This document shows positions 15,950 through 24,309 of a stretch of 43,182 bases of DNA, one piece after another. Every line of letters begins with the position of its first letter. Within the stretch, counting starts at the first letter, position 1. The notes beneath the pieces are model-generated. The model searched no databases and was not told the DNA's origin. It saw nothing but the letters and a program-made list of their open reading frames with translations. This DNA is from Candidatus Binatus soli (lineage in GTDB: Bacteria; Desulfobacterota; Binatia; Binatales; Binataceae): contig DLMJ01000027.1 in NCBI GenBank assembly GCA_002479255.1, forward strand, positions 1-43,182, read 5' to 3'. The position numbers and the translations under genes were made by a program.

Positions 15950-16285
15950 GTGAAAGTGGCAGGAAAGCGGAAGCCGACCCCGGACGCGATCGAGATCATT
16001 CATCGGCGGTACTATGAAGGGCATCCCGAGCGGATGGCCGAACTGGCGGAGGCCGAGGCCAACGATACGGTTGCCCGCAAGATTTCTGCGCTCCGCAAGC
16101 GCGCGGGCCTCACCCAGCAACAGCTCGCCAAGCTGGTCGGCACCACCACTTCGGTCATTTGCAGACTCGAAGACGCTGACTACCAGGGCCACTCACTTAC
16201 GATGCTCAGACGCGTCGCCAATGCCTTGAACAAACGGGTCGAACTGCGGTTCGTCAACGCAAACCGGAACCCGAAGGTGGCGTAG
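15950..16285 (+). CDS. XRE-family (HigA-type) antitoxin / helix-turn-helix regulator
   Basis: 111 residues from a GTG at 15950. The helix-turn-helix core is ISALRKRAGLTQQQLAKLVGTTTSVICRLEDADYQGHSLTMLRRVANAL, typical Cro/CI-type, at about residues 44-92. It is preceded by a 40-residue N-terminal part with a YYEGHPERMAELAEAE helix, as in HigA partners of Gp49-like toxins. With the toxin gene broken, it may persist as a repressor or an anti-addiction module against a related toxin elsewhere. Confidence 0.88.
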   Translation: MKVAGKRKPTPDAIEIIHRRYYEGHPERMAELAEAEANDTVARKISALRKRAGLTQQQLAKLVGTTTSVICRLEDADYQGHSLTMLRRVANALNKRVELRFVNANRNPKVA

Positions 16286-16444
16286 GTTTCCGGTCCGCGA
16301 CCTCGGTTCCTCAGCGCTTTCAGATCGAAAGCTCGCCGCACTGCCATCCGCCGGTCTGTATTGTCTACGCATCCCCGCCCCGAATCAGTTGGCAGCCCTT
16401 AGGCCAACGCTCGTGCGGAGGGCAAGTGGCACGGAAGCTGCTCA

Positions 16445-16486
16445 CTCGCTGAAAGCAGCGAGCACGAAATTCACAACGTGTGCTCG
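16445..16486 (+). promoter_or_regulatory. dyad-symmetric elements upstream of the conjugation operon
   Basis: CTCGCTG (16445-16451) pairs with CAGCGAG (16456-16462) around AAAG. Overlapping it, CGAGCAC (16459-16465) is mirrored by GTGCTCG (16480-16486). A further CAGCGAG occurs near 16495-16501. They lie 24-65 bp before the first transfer gene and would be suitable operator or mRNA-leader elements. No -10/-35 pair is convincing. Confidence 0.35.
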
Positions 16487-16509
16487 ATCGCTAGCAGCGA
16501 GGCGTTGGC

Positions 16510-17175
16510 ATGGAAGGCAGTGTCTATCTCAAAGCGCGGCAGGAATGGGACGAGCGGTACGCTGATCTGGTTCTCGGCAAACGCAACTGGCAGATCACCG
16601 CCGCTGGCATGATGGTCATCACGCTTGTGCTGGCTTTCGGAATGGTTTGGCTCAGCACGCGAAGCAAGTTCGTTCCTTACGTCGTCGAAGTTGACAAGCT
16701 TGGCTATGCGCTGGCCGCACCCAGCGCGCTCACTGAAAACCCGACTCGGATCAGCACAGACCGGATGGTGCGGTACGAGCTGGCGGCTTTCATCCGCAAC
16801 GCTCGCGAGGTGATCACCGATCCGGCAGCCGAGCACCAGCTGATTGGGCAGGTGTACAGCCGCGCCCGCGGACCGGCTTACAAGTTTCTGGAGAACTACT
16901 ACCACGAGAACGAACTTGAGCATGATCCGTTCAAGGTTGCTCAGCACCAATCTGTGAGCGTCCAGATCGATTCGATCCTGCCGCTGTCGAAAGCGACGTG
17001 GCAGGTGAGATGGACTGAGGAAGAATCAGGGCTCGACGGTTCTCCGGTCGCCACGACGCATTGGGAAGCGGCGCTCGACACCACGATCATTTCGGCGACC
17101 TCTGACGCCTCGATCCTGGAGAACCCGCTCGGCTTTTACGTCACGCAGCTCAACTGGACCGAGCAGCGAAGTTAG
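16510..17175 (+). CDS. trbF: conjugal transfer protein TrbF (VirB8 family)
   Basis: 221 residues. A short cytoplasmic N-terminus (YLKARQEWDERYADLVLGKRNWQ) precedes one membrane segment (about residues 31-48), then a periplasmic NTF2-like VirB8 domain with PYVVEVDKLG and the C-terminal NPLGFYVTQLNWTEQ typical of TrbF. It is an inner-membrane scaffold of the P-type type IV secretion channel. GAGG about seven bases upstream supports the ATG. It opens the transfer operon and is followed 12 bp later by trbG. Confidence 0.93.
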   Translation: MEGSVYLKARQEWDERYADLVLGKRNWQITAAGMMVITLVLAFGMVWLSTRSKFVPYVVEVDKLGYALAAPSALTENPTRISTDRMVRYELAAFIRNAREVITDPAAEHQLIGQVYSRARGPAYKFLENYYHENELEHDPFKVAQHQSVSVQIDSILPLSKATWQVRWTEEESGLDGSPVATTHWEAALDTTIISATSDASILENPLGFYVTQLNWTEQRS

Positions 17176-17187
17176 GAGGGGATCACG

Positions 17188-18126
17188 ATGAAGTGCATTG
17201 GCACATTTGGTTTCGTCGCGCTCTCGCTGACGCTCGCCGCTTGCTCGGCAAAGCAAACGCCACCGCCGCCGCTGACGCTTGTCACGAAAGCAGCACCATC
17301 TCCCGAGCCGGAGCCCGCACCGCTAAGCGGCGCCCAGATACTCGCGCAGCAGCCCCAAGAGGTTCGGGAGGCGATTAAACAACATCAGCAAGACGGCGCG
17401 TGGCAGGTTTATAAGATGCCGCACCGCGAGCTTTACCCGTATGAAGAAGGACAAGAGCCTGCAGTTGACTGCGCTCCATTGCGAACCACCGACATCCAGC
17501 TTGAGCCGGGCGAGACGATCACGGACGTTGCCAGCGGCGACAGCGAACGCTGGCTCGTGACGCCCGCCGCATCGGGCGATCCGCGCAATCCGACTCCGCA
17601 CCTTGCGATCAAGCCCACCGCGGGCGGCATCAGCACCAATCTCACGATCTACACCACGAAGCACATTTACCACCTGATGTTGCGCTCGCGCGCCGGACGC
17701 GAAATGCAGGAAGTCGCCTTCTATTATCCTGAGGAACTCCAGCAGGCGATGCAGGACGCCGACCACACAGCCGCGAAGGCGCGCGACTCGCAATCACAGC
17801 CGGACGGAGTGGTCGCTGCTCTGGCTTCGCTCGATCCGGGCGCTCTCAATTTTTCTTACGCGGTGTCTGGAGCAAAGGTGCCGTGGAAACCGGTGCGAGC
17901 ATTCGACGACGGCACACACATCTACATCCAGATGCCCGCGACTACAAAGTCGAGCGAAGCTCCCGCGCTGTTGGTCGCCGCGGGCAACGGCAGCGAGATG
18001 GTGAACTATCGCGTCAGGGGCGACTACTACGTGGTCGACAAACTCTTCGACCAGGCGGTGCTGGTTTCGGGCGTCGGCCGCGAACAAGACCGCGTGAACA
18101 TCCGGTACACCGGCACGGCGAGGTGA
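17188..18126 (+). CDS. trbG: P-type conjugal transfer protein TrbG (VirB9 family)
   Basis: 312 residues. A signal peptide ends in a lipobox-like LAAC (about 16-19), so the protein may be lipidated. A Pro-rich linker follows, then the VirB9 beta-rich domains: LEPGETITDVASGDSERWLV (about 110-129) and TNLTIYTTKHIYHLML are family hallmarks. The C-terminal domain with VDKLFDQAVLVSG contacts VirB7/VirB10 at the outer membrane. AGGAGGGG directly upstream gives a strong ribosome-binding site. It forms the outer core of the mating channel with TrbI. Confidence 0.93.
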   Translation: MKCIGTFGFVALSLTLAACSAKQTPPPPLTLVTKAAPSPEPEPAPLSGAQILAQQPQEVREAIKQHQQDGAWQVYKMPHRELYPYEEGQEPAVDCAPLRTTDIQLEPGETITDVASGDSERWLVTPAASGDPRNPTPHLAIKPTAGGISTNLTIYTTKHIYHLMLRSRAGREMQEVAFYYPEELQQAMQDADHTAAKARDSQSQPDGVVAALASLDPGALNFSYAVSGAKVPWKPVRAFDDGTHIYIQMPATTKSSEAPALLVAAGNGSEMVNYRVRGDYYVVDKLFDQAVLVSGVGREQDRVNIRYTGTAR

Positions 18127-18129
18127 ATC

Positions 18130-19308
18130 ATGGCCACGGCAGCGGCAATTGGACCGACCGGCCCGCGCATTCACCAACCGCGCGGGGGCGGCGCACGGCT
18201 GACACGCACTCTGGTTATTGTCGCCGGCGTCGCAATCGCGGCAGCACTGCTTGTGATGATCGTCGCGCTGCATTCGGACTCGCCGGATTCCAGCCCGGCA
18301 GTCCGGAGCGACGACGCAGCCACTGTGACATCCAACGAGGAACGCGCCGCGATCGCGGAACTGGAAGCGAAGGCCAGGAGGCCGAAGCCTGCTGAGATCA
18401 ATTCTGTTCCAGTTCCGCTTGCATTGCCCACGGTAGCGACGCAGGCTCCTGCCGCTCCCCTACCAGCACGTCCACCGAGCAGGCTGGCCGCGTTGCAGGA
18501 GGAGGAATACGTGAAGGCGCTCTCCGCGCCACCGATGGTCCAAGCGTTTCACCACGGCGAGACGCTGGAAGTTCCAAGCATCGCGAGTCAGGCGGGGGCA
18601 ACCAGGCCGTACGAGCTTACGATCACGCCATCTGGCCAGAGCAACGGCACCAGCGCGATCGCGAACCTCAAGCCGCCAGCGTCTCCTTTTCTGATCACGG
18701 CAGGCAGCGTGATTCCGGCGGTTCTGATCAGCGGCGTCAACTCGGAACTGCTGGGACCAATTCTCGCACAGGTTCGCGAGAACGTCTTCGATACCGCAAC
18801 CGGACGATGGGTTCTGATCCCGCAAGGCTCTAAGCTCATCGGCTCGTACCAGACCAACGCAGCGTATGGACAGCAGCGCGCCCAGATCGAATGGAAGCGG
18901 CTGATCTTCCCGAACGCGTCAAGCATGGACATCCCGGAGATGCCGGGCGCCGACCAGGCAGGCTACGCAGGGTTCAGCGATGAGGTGAACAACCACTACC
19001 TGAAGACGTTCGGCACCGCGGCGCTCCTTTCCGTGATCAGCGCCGGCCAAATGGTTGGGCAGATGGGAGCGTTCGGCGGAGGCACCGGATTCTCCGGCCC
19101 CTACGGGTACGGCTACGCGACGCCAAACCAAATGTCATTACTCAGTGAGATGGGCGGCGCGGCGGCAAGTCAGCAACTCGGACAAGTCGCGCAGAGCAGT
19201 CTTCAGCGCGGAATGAACATCCCGCCCACCCTGGAGATACGGCCGGGTTACCAGTTCAACGTGATGGTGACGAACGACCTCGTATTGCCGGGGCCGTATA
19301 GGAATTGA
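18130..19308 (+). CDS. trbI: conjugal transfer protein TrbI (VirB10 family)
   Basis: 392 residues. A cytoplasmic start, one membrane span (about 29-49), a Pro/Ala-rich periplasmic linker, and a C-terminal beta-barrel domain from about 185 onward are visible. LITAGSVIPAVLISGVNSELLGPILAQV, then VLIPQGSKLIGSYQ, are diagnostic of VirB10/TrbI. VirB10 spans both membranes and transmits energy to open the outer pore. It starts three bases after trbG and its stop overlaps the region before the DUF2274 gene, consistent with one transcript. Confidence 0.95.
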   Translation: MATAAAIGPTGPRIHQPRGGGARLTRTLVIVAGVAIAAALLVMIVALHSDSPDSSPAVRSDDAATVTSNEERAAIAELEAKARRPKPAEINSVPVPLALPTVATQAPAAPLPARPPSRLAALQEEEYVKALSAPPMVQAFHHGETLEVPSIASQAGATRPYELTITPSGQSNGTSAIANLKPPASPFLITAGSVIPAVLISGVNSELLGPILAQVRENVFDTATGRWVLIPQGSKLIGSYQTNAAYGQQRAQIEWKRLIFPNASSMDIPEMPGADQAGYAGFSDEVNNHYLKTFGTAALLSVISAGQMVGQMGAFGGGTGFSGPYGYGYATPNQMSLLSEMGGAAASQQLGQVAQSSLQRGMNIPPTLEIRPGYQFNVMVTNDLVLPGPYRN

Positions 19309-19335
19309 AGAAACGGATTGAAAGGAGCTGGAGAG

Positions 19336-19611
19336 ATGAAACTCAGACTCAAAGACAAAGACTTACCTCCCGTACAGTTGCGGCTCACATTGCCGGGCAG
19401 CCTCAAGGCGTCGCTGGACGAATACGTCGGGTATTTGCACGACAGCTTGCATCGGGAGACGGACGCCAAGGAAGTCGCGATCGAGATGCTGAAGCATTTC
19501 GTTGAGAGCGATCGTGATTTCCGAGGTTGGCGGAGCAAGCGGGAAGGAGGGGCGGAGCGGTTGATGCAGAGGGAGGAGAAGAACGGGGCAGCCGGGGCGA
19601 TGCGTTCGTAG
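19336..19611 (+). CDS. DUF2274-domain protein accompanying TrbI
   Basis: 91 residues from ATG 19336, preferred because AAAGGAG lies about nine bases upstream. The pattern MKLRLKDKDLPPVQLRLTLPGSLKASLDEYVGYLHDSLHRETDAKEVAIEMLKHFVESDRDFRGW matches the small DUF2274 proteins that regularly follow TrbI in integrative elements. The first half looks like a ribbon-helix-helix strand and helix, so DNA binding or a small regulatory role is possible, but no function is established. The last 20 residues are charged and probably disordered. Confidence 0.8.
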   Translation: MKLRLKDKDLPPVQLRLTLPGSLKASLDEYVGYLHDSLHRETDAKEVAIEMLKHFVESDRDFRGWRSKREGGAERLMQREEKNGAAGAMRS

Positions 19612-19636
19612 AGCAAGATAAAGGTTTTACCGTACT

Positions 19637-20245
19637 GTGCGCACTTTTGAGCATATTCCCTTTGTATGGCGCGGATTTTCTTCCCCGTACCGCATCGCCT
19701 CGCCCCGTATCCGAACAATTGCAAGACGAGCACTGTTTCCGGTCGTCCTCTGCGCGGGAATCGCAATACCAGTCTTTGGCTTCCAGCTTCTGGGTTTGAA
19801 GATCGGACTCACGGACAGCGCGTGTCCGCCAGGAATCTACCGGATGGTTAACCGCGCACCATCGCGCGGCGACTTGGTGCTGGCGTGTCTGCCAGATGCG
19901 ATCGCACGGTTCGGGTGCACGCGCGGCTATCTCTTGCGCGGACGCGGTTGCGGCGACGGCATCGAGCCGGTCGGCAAACGACTCAGTGCGCTCCCCGGAG
20001 ACTCGGTTGAAGTCATGCGCGATTACGTCGCAGTCAACGGCCAACGTTTGGAGCATTCGGCCACGCTTTCGCGCGACAGCCGCGGCGGATCGGTACACCA
20101 CGTCGCGTGGGGCCGCTACACGGTGCAGCCGGGAGAGGTGTGGCTGTTCGGAACCAAAGACGCGCGAAGTTGGGACTCTCGTTACTTCGGGCCGGTGCCA
20201 GCGAGCTCAGTTCGAGCCGCGCTGGAGCCGGTTCTCACCTGGTGA
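19637..20245 (+). CDS. traF: TraF-type peptidase of family S26 (pilin maturation protease)
   Basis: 202 residues from a GTG. One membrane span (about 33-53) is followed by the S26 catalytic Ser region TDSACPPGIYRM (Ser61 the likely nucleophile) and the Lys region VGKRLSALPGD (Lys114). The 53-residue spacing is close to that of the Ser-Lys dyad in RP4 TraF. SRYFGPVP (about 178-185) is the conserved box E. TraF processes and cyclises TrbC pilin in the periplasm. It lies next to the DNA-transfer genes as in RP4 and Ti-type Tra2/Dtr loci, and trbC is encoded downstream at 25.2 kb. Confidence 0.9.
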   Translation: MRTFEHIPFVWRGFSSPYRIASPRIRTIARRALFPVVLCAGIAIPVFGFQLLGLKIGLTDSACPPGIYRMVNRAPSRGDLVLACLPDAIARFGCTRGYLLRGRGCGDGIEPVGKRLSALPGDSVEVMRDYVAVNGQRLEHSATLSRDSRGGSVHHVAWGRYTVQPGEVWLFGTKDARSWDSRYFGPVPASSVRAALEPVLTW

Positions 20246-20248
20246 ATC

Positions 20249-20638
20249 ATGGCGGACGAACTGCATACCAGAGAGCAGGGACTTAGAGTCCATCATCTCG
20301 CGAATCTCGGCGGGCTGGTTGCGATTGCGGGGCTCGACCGTGAGCCGCCCGACCTGCTGCTCGGTGGATTGCTCGAACTTGCCGCGCGTCTGCCGGACCT
20401 TCCCGCCACACGCCGCACGGCGATCGCCTTGGCAGGGCGAGCGAAACTCGACGCCCGCGCGACTTCGAAGCGTGCCTGGAAGTCATGGAGTCGATCCAAG
20501 GAGCTGCACAGTTTAACGCTTTCGAGCGAGCACATCCGGCGCATCATCGGCGCGCTGAACGGCGACGAGCCACGCAATTCCGCTGAACTTCCGCGAATGA
20601 TGCTGCGGCTTTTGGGCGGGGAAACATCAGATGAGTGA
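20249..20638 (+). CDS. TraD-type small conjugal transfer (mobilisation accessory) protein
   Basis: 129 residues. HHLANLGGLVAIAGLDREPPDLLLGGLLELAARL matches the short TraD proteins found beside relaxase genes of Ti/RP4-like and integrative elements; the family core is a GGLVxxAGL...LLGxLLE helix pair. The C-terminal 50 residues are basic and poorly conserved. It starts three bases after traF, and its stop overlaps the relaxase start by eight bases. It likely assists relaxosome assembly. This protein is not the VirD4-like coupling ATPase, despite the shared name. Confidence 0.78.
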   Translation: MADELHTREQGLRVHHLANLGGLVAIAGLDREPPDLLLGGLLELAARLPDLPATRRTAIALAGRAKLDARATSKRAWKSWSRSKELHSLTLSSEHIRRIIGALNGDEPRNSAELPRMMLRLLGGETSDE

Positions 20639-21893
20639 CCTGCTGCGCCGCGACCTAGATATGCAACCGCGTCCTCCGCGCCGGCGCGGAGAACAGCATC
20701 GCGCGAGGCAATGGTGGCTCGCGGCGGCGAAGCGGCATGGACGGGCAGGGCAGCCCAGCCGTATGAACACGCGGCTCGGAGGGCAAGGCGCCGGTGTATC
20801 GCGAGAGCCTCGCGCTTTCATGCAACGGAGCGTCGTCAAGCTTTCGTACTCGCGCAATACGAGGTCGGCATCGTGGGCCGCGCACGGACGATATCTCGCG
20901 CGGGAAGGCGCGCAGCGTGACGACGCAAAGGGATTGGGCTTCGACGCGACCCGCGACGACATTAGCCTCTCGCAGCTTCTGGCCGGCTGGCAGATGGCGG
21001 GGGACCCTCGGCTCTTTCGGATCATCGTTTCGCCTGAGAACGGCGCTGAAATGGATCTCAAAGAGCACGCGCGCGAGCTGGTCGCTCAGATGGAACGCGA
21101 TCTAGGAACGCGGCTTGAGTGGGCGGCGATCGATCATCACAACACCGACAACCCGCACGTCCACATTCTGATTCGTGGTGTCACCGAATCGGGCAACGCG
21201 CTTTCGATTGACCGCGGATACATCAAGTCGGGAATCCGGGACAGGAGCCAGGAGATCGCGAGTCGCAAGTTGGGTCTCAGGGTTGAGCGCGACATTCTGG
21301 AGTCGAGAGGCCAGGCCGTCACGCGCGACCAGTTCACGGAAATAGATCGTGTCCTGCTCCGGCAGGCGGACTCGCGGAACATCGTCACGTTCAATGACGT
21401 GCAGCACCGGAACGAAACCGCACGTGAACGTCAGGCGCAAAACGCCGCGAGGCTCGGCTTCCTTGAAAGCATGGGACTTGCGCGGCGCGTGGATCAACTT
21501 TCCTGGCAGATATCGCCCGACCTCGAACAGACGCTCCGTCAGCACCAGCTCTCGATCGACATCATCAAGACCAGGGCGCGCCACCTCGATCAGATTCATG
21601 ACAGGCGCGCCCCGCTTCGCGTCACGGAACTGAAACCGGGCGAACGGGTGACCGGCCGGGTGATCGGCACCGGCCTCGAGAATGAGACCACCGACCGGCG
21701 TTATCTGCTGATCGAAGGCAACGACGGCAAACTCCATTACATCCGCCAAACCCCGGCAATCGAAAAGGCGCGCGGCGAGCAGCGGCTTAAAGTGGGCGCG
21801 GTCGTGACCGTCAGCGGCGCGGAGTTCGAGAAGAACGGGCGCAAGGTCATCTATGTTCAGGTTGCCGAGCGAGAGAAGGGACGAACACGCTAA
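20631..21893 (+). CDS. conjugative relaxase (MOBP/VirD2-like, DUF3363-type)
   Basis: 420 residues. The metal-binding HUH motif is IDHHNTDNPHVHILIRG (about 166-182), in which HxH with an upstream His coordinates the nicking metal ion. Catalytic Tyr candidates lie earlier (YSRNTRSASWAAHGRYLARE, about 72-91). FRIIVSPENGAEMDL preceding the HUH motif is also family-typical. The C-terminal half, with a basic RVDQLSWQIS region and an OB-like VTGRVIGTGLENE segment, resembles TraI-family DUF3363 proteins. It nicks oriT and pilots the strand into the recipient. The oriT itself is not recognised in this window. Confidence 0.9.
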   Translation: MSDLLRRDLDMQPRPPRRRGEQHRARQWWLAAAKRHGRAGQPSRMNTRLGGQGAGVSREPRAFMQRSVVKLSYSRNTRSASWAAHGRYLAREGAQRDDAKGLGFDATRDDISLSQLLAGWQMAGDPRLFRIIVSPENGAEMDLKEHARELVAQMERDLGTRLEWAAIDHHNTDNPHVHILIRGVTESGNALSIDRGYIKSGIRDRSQEIASRKLGLRVERDILESRGQAVTRDQFTEIDRVLLRQADSRNIVTFNDVQHRNETARERQAQNAARLGFLESMGLARRVDQLSWQISPDLEQTLRQHQLSIDIIKTRARHLDQIHDRRAPLRVTELKPGERVTGRVIGTGLENETTDRRYLLIEGNDGKLHYIRQTPAIEKARGEQRLKVGAVVTVSGAEFEKNGRKVIYVQVAEREKGRTR

Positions 21894-23809
21894 TGGCTAA
21901 TCAGTTGCTACCGTATAGGATGCCAGTTTTCCGCACCGTAGCAGAGCGGGACGTACGCCTCGCCGCGACAGCGGCAGTCGCTTTCACCGCGGCGTTCTCG
22001 CTTGCGATTGCAACCCAACACATCGCCGCGCTGCTCAGACATTCCGCAGTGTTGGGCGCACCTCTCGCGACTCTGCCCTTTGTCGGACCCTTTTACCGGC
22101 CGTGGAGCATTCTGATTTGGGCATGGGAATGGCAACACGTGGCCGCCGCAAAGCCGATGCTAAGCGCAGGAATGCGCATATTCGAATACCCAACCTTGAC
22201 TGTAACGGTCGTGGCGATGATCGCCGTTCATTTTACGCGGCGAGTCGGAGCCAGAGCAGACGATTTACACGGTTCAGCTCACTGGGCCGGCAGGAAGGAG
22301 ATCAGCGCCACCGGGCTGCTCGACGCAGACAGCGGTGTCTATGTCGGGGCATGGCGAAATGGAAGGAGAACTTACTATCTGCGCGACTCGGGGCCATCGC
22401 ACGTGCTTGCCTTTGCGCCAACCCGCACCGGCAAAGGCGTGGGACTGGTAGTCCCAACCCTGCTCAGTTGGCCCCACAGTGTCGTGGTCCACGACATCAA
22501 GGGCGAAAACTGGAAGCTAACCGCGGGCTGGCGACAGAAAGGCCTTGGCAGCCTCTGTCTGCGGTTCGATCCGACATGCACTGACAGCACAGCAGCACGG
22601 TACAACCCGCTCGCTGAAATCCGCATTGGTCCCGAGGAGGTCAAGGACGCGCAGAACATCGCGGACATGCTGATCGATCCGGTCGGCAACGCCCCCCGCG
22701 ATCATTGGGACTTGACCGCGCATGATCTCCTCACCGGCGTGATCCTTCACGTGATCCATGCCGAGGCCGACAAGACACTCGCTGGATGCCTGAAATTCCT
22801 GAACCCGCCGGATCGCGATCAGGAGAAAGCGGTCCAGGCAATGATCGACGCCCCGCACGCCCAAGAGATCACGCACGCCGTGGTTGCCGGAGCGGCGCAA
22901 GCGGTGCTCAGCAAAAGCCCCAATGAGCGCACTTCTGTCCTCAGCACAGCGACTCGCTGCCTCACTCTGTATCGAGATCCGATCGTTGCCGCGAATACGG
23001 CCGCGTCGGACTTTTCCATCGCCGATCTGACCCACCACGGTCGGCCGGTGAGCCTCTATCTCACCGTGCCGCCGTCGGACCTGACGCGCACTCGGCCATT
23101 GATGCGCCTCCTGCTCGCGCAGATCGCCGCACGGCTCACCGAGACTTCGCCTTCAAATCAACACGCGGTGCCGACGTGTCGCCTATTGCTGATGCTGGAC
23201 GAATTTCCTGCGCTCGGACGCCTCGACTTTTTCCAGAGTTCGCTCTCTTACGCGGCAGGCTACGGAATCAAGGCTTACTTGATCGCCCAAGACCTGAGCC
23301 AGCTTTATGCCGCTTACGGCCACGACGAATCGATCGTCTCGAACTGCGCGGTTCGTGTCGCATACGCGCCCAACAAGATTGAAACCGCGCGGCTGATATC
23401 CGAGATGGCAGGCGCGGCAACGGTGCGCCACGAGCACCGCACTTACTCGGACAGTCGGACCACGGTGTCAGAACCCTCTATGCAGCGCCCATTGATCACG
23501 CCAGACGAGACGATCCGATTGCCCGAGGACGCGGCGCTGATCTTCGCTCCAGGAAGTCCACCGATCTACGGAACCAAGATTCGGTACTACCTCGACCAGG
23601 AATTTTCGGCGCGCGCCAAGATCGCTCCGCCCCGACACTCGGATCGAATCGGCCGCATTTGCGAGTCGCCAGAGACGCCGGTCTCGGGTGCGAATCATGA
23701 GAATCGATGCACCGAAGAAGCGAACGACCGACATTCAACCGCGGAGCCGGAGCACAAGGAACGCGAACAGGCTCTGAGGGACTCGGGCAAGGAGTGGCTA
23801 TTCAAGTGA
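21893..23809 (+). CDS. traG: type IV coupling protein TraG (VirD4 family)
   Basis: 638 residues. Two N-terminal membrane spans (about 22-42 and a second around 100-120) precede the motor domain. The Walker A motif is FAPTRTGKGVG (about 172-182) followed by VVPTLLSWPHSVVVHDIKGENW. The Walker B motif is LLLMLDEFPALG (about 430-441). The hexameric ATPase sits at the inner membrane and feeds the relaxosome into the secretion channel. The start overlaps the relaxase stop (TAATG), and the end overlaps the next gene. The C-terminal tail is charged and variable. Confidence 0.96.
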   Translation: MANQLLPYRMPVFRTVAERDVRLAATAAVAFTAAFSLAIATQHIAALLRHSAVLGAPLATLPFVGPFYRPWSILIWAWEWQHVAAAKPMLSAGMRIFEYPTLTVTVVAMIAVHFTRRVGARADDLHGSAHWAGRKEISATGLLDADSGVYVGAWRNGRRTYYLRDSGPSHVLAFAPTRTGKGVGLVVPTLLSWPHSVVVHDIKGENWKLTAGWRQKGLGSLCLRFDPTCTDSTAARYNPLAEIRIGPEEVKDAQNIADMLIDPVGNAPRDHWDLTAHDLLTGVILHVIHAEADKTLAGCLKFLNPPDRDQEKAVQAMIDAPHAQEITHAVVAGAAQAVLSKSPNERTSVLSTATRCLTLYRDPIVAANTAASDFSIADLTHHGRPVSLYLTVPPSDLTRTRPLMRLLLAQIAARLTETSPSNQHAVPTCRLLLMLDEFPALGRLDFFQSSLSYAAGYGIKAYLIAQDLSQLYAAYGHDESIVSNCAVRVAYAPNKIETARLISEMAGAATVRHEHRTYSDSRTTVSEPSMQRPLITPDETIRLPEDAALIFAPGSPPIYGTKIRYYLDQEFSARAKIAPPRHSDRIGRICESPETPVSGANHENRCTEEANDRHSTAEPEHKEREQALRDSGKEWLFK

Positions 23810-24309
23810 GAAACAATGCGCGAGAAGTCTCCTGCTATTTGAGTATCGAGGAAGCCGCTCATTTCAGAGAGGCGGCTTCTTCAAACAAAATCTCGCTGTC
23901 TCGGTACCTCCGGCAGTGCCTGCTCGACTACGAGCGTCTCAGCACCAACGGCAACCGAGAACCAAACGGCTTCGCGCTAGTCGAGATGGAGCAGCGGCTC
24001 GCTCGCAGCATCGAAGTGCAGAGCGGGCGTGTCAATTCGCTTTACCACGAGTTGCATGTCTTACTCGCGATGCTCGACCGGCTCGCGTTCGTTTCGTTGG
24101 TACACCTGCCCGAGATTCCTGCCCAACTGCGCGAAACCGCGCTGACGGCCGGAACCCGCCTCTACAACAACTGGCGTCACGCGGTGATGGAACTAACCGA
24201 GACCGATTCTCCGACTGCACAACAGATCGAGGAGCCCGCCGACCGGCGACACGACCAAAAGGAGAATGGCGATGGGATTGGCAGCGATTCAATCCACGCG
24301 GCTGGATGA
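23806..24309 (+). CDS. RHH/CopG-like protein between traG and trbB
   Basis: 167 residues from a GTG overlapping the traG stop (GTGA). A longer frame to 23707 would start inside traG and is unlikely. The N-terminal 45 residues (REVSCYLSIEEAAHFREAASSNKISLSRYLRQCLLDYE) fit a ribbon-helix-helix strand and two helices with the typical SLSRYLRQ second helix. A long helical region follows. A CopG-like regulator is routinely found in this position in trb clusters of integrative elements, where it may bind DNA near the operon or oriT. Its 3' end overlaps the trbB start by 38 bp. Confidence 0.7.
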   Translation: MRNNAREVSCYLSIEEAAHFREAASSNKISLSRYLRQCLLDYERLSTNGNREPNGFALVEMEQRLARSIEVQSGRVNSLYHELHVLLAMLDRLAFVSLVHLPEIPAQLRETALTAGTRLYNNWRHAVMELTETDSPTAQQIEEPADRRHDQKENGDGIGSDSIHAAG

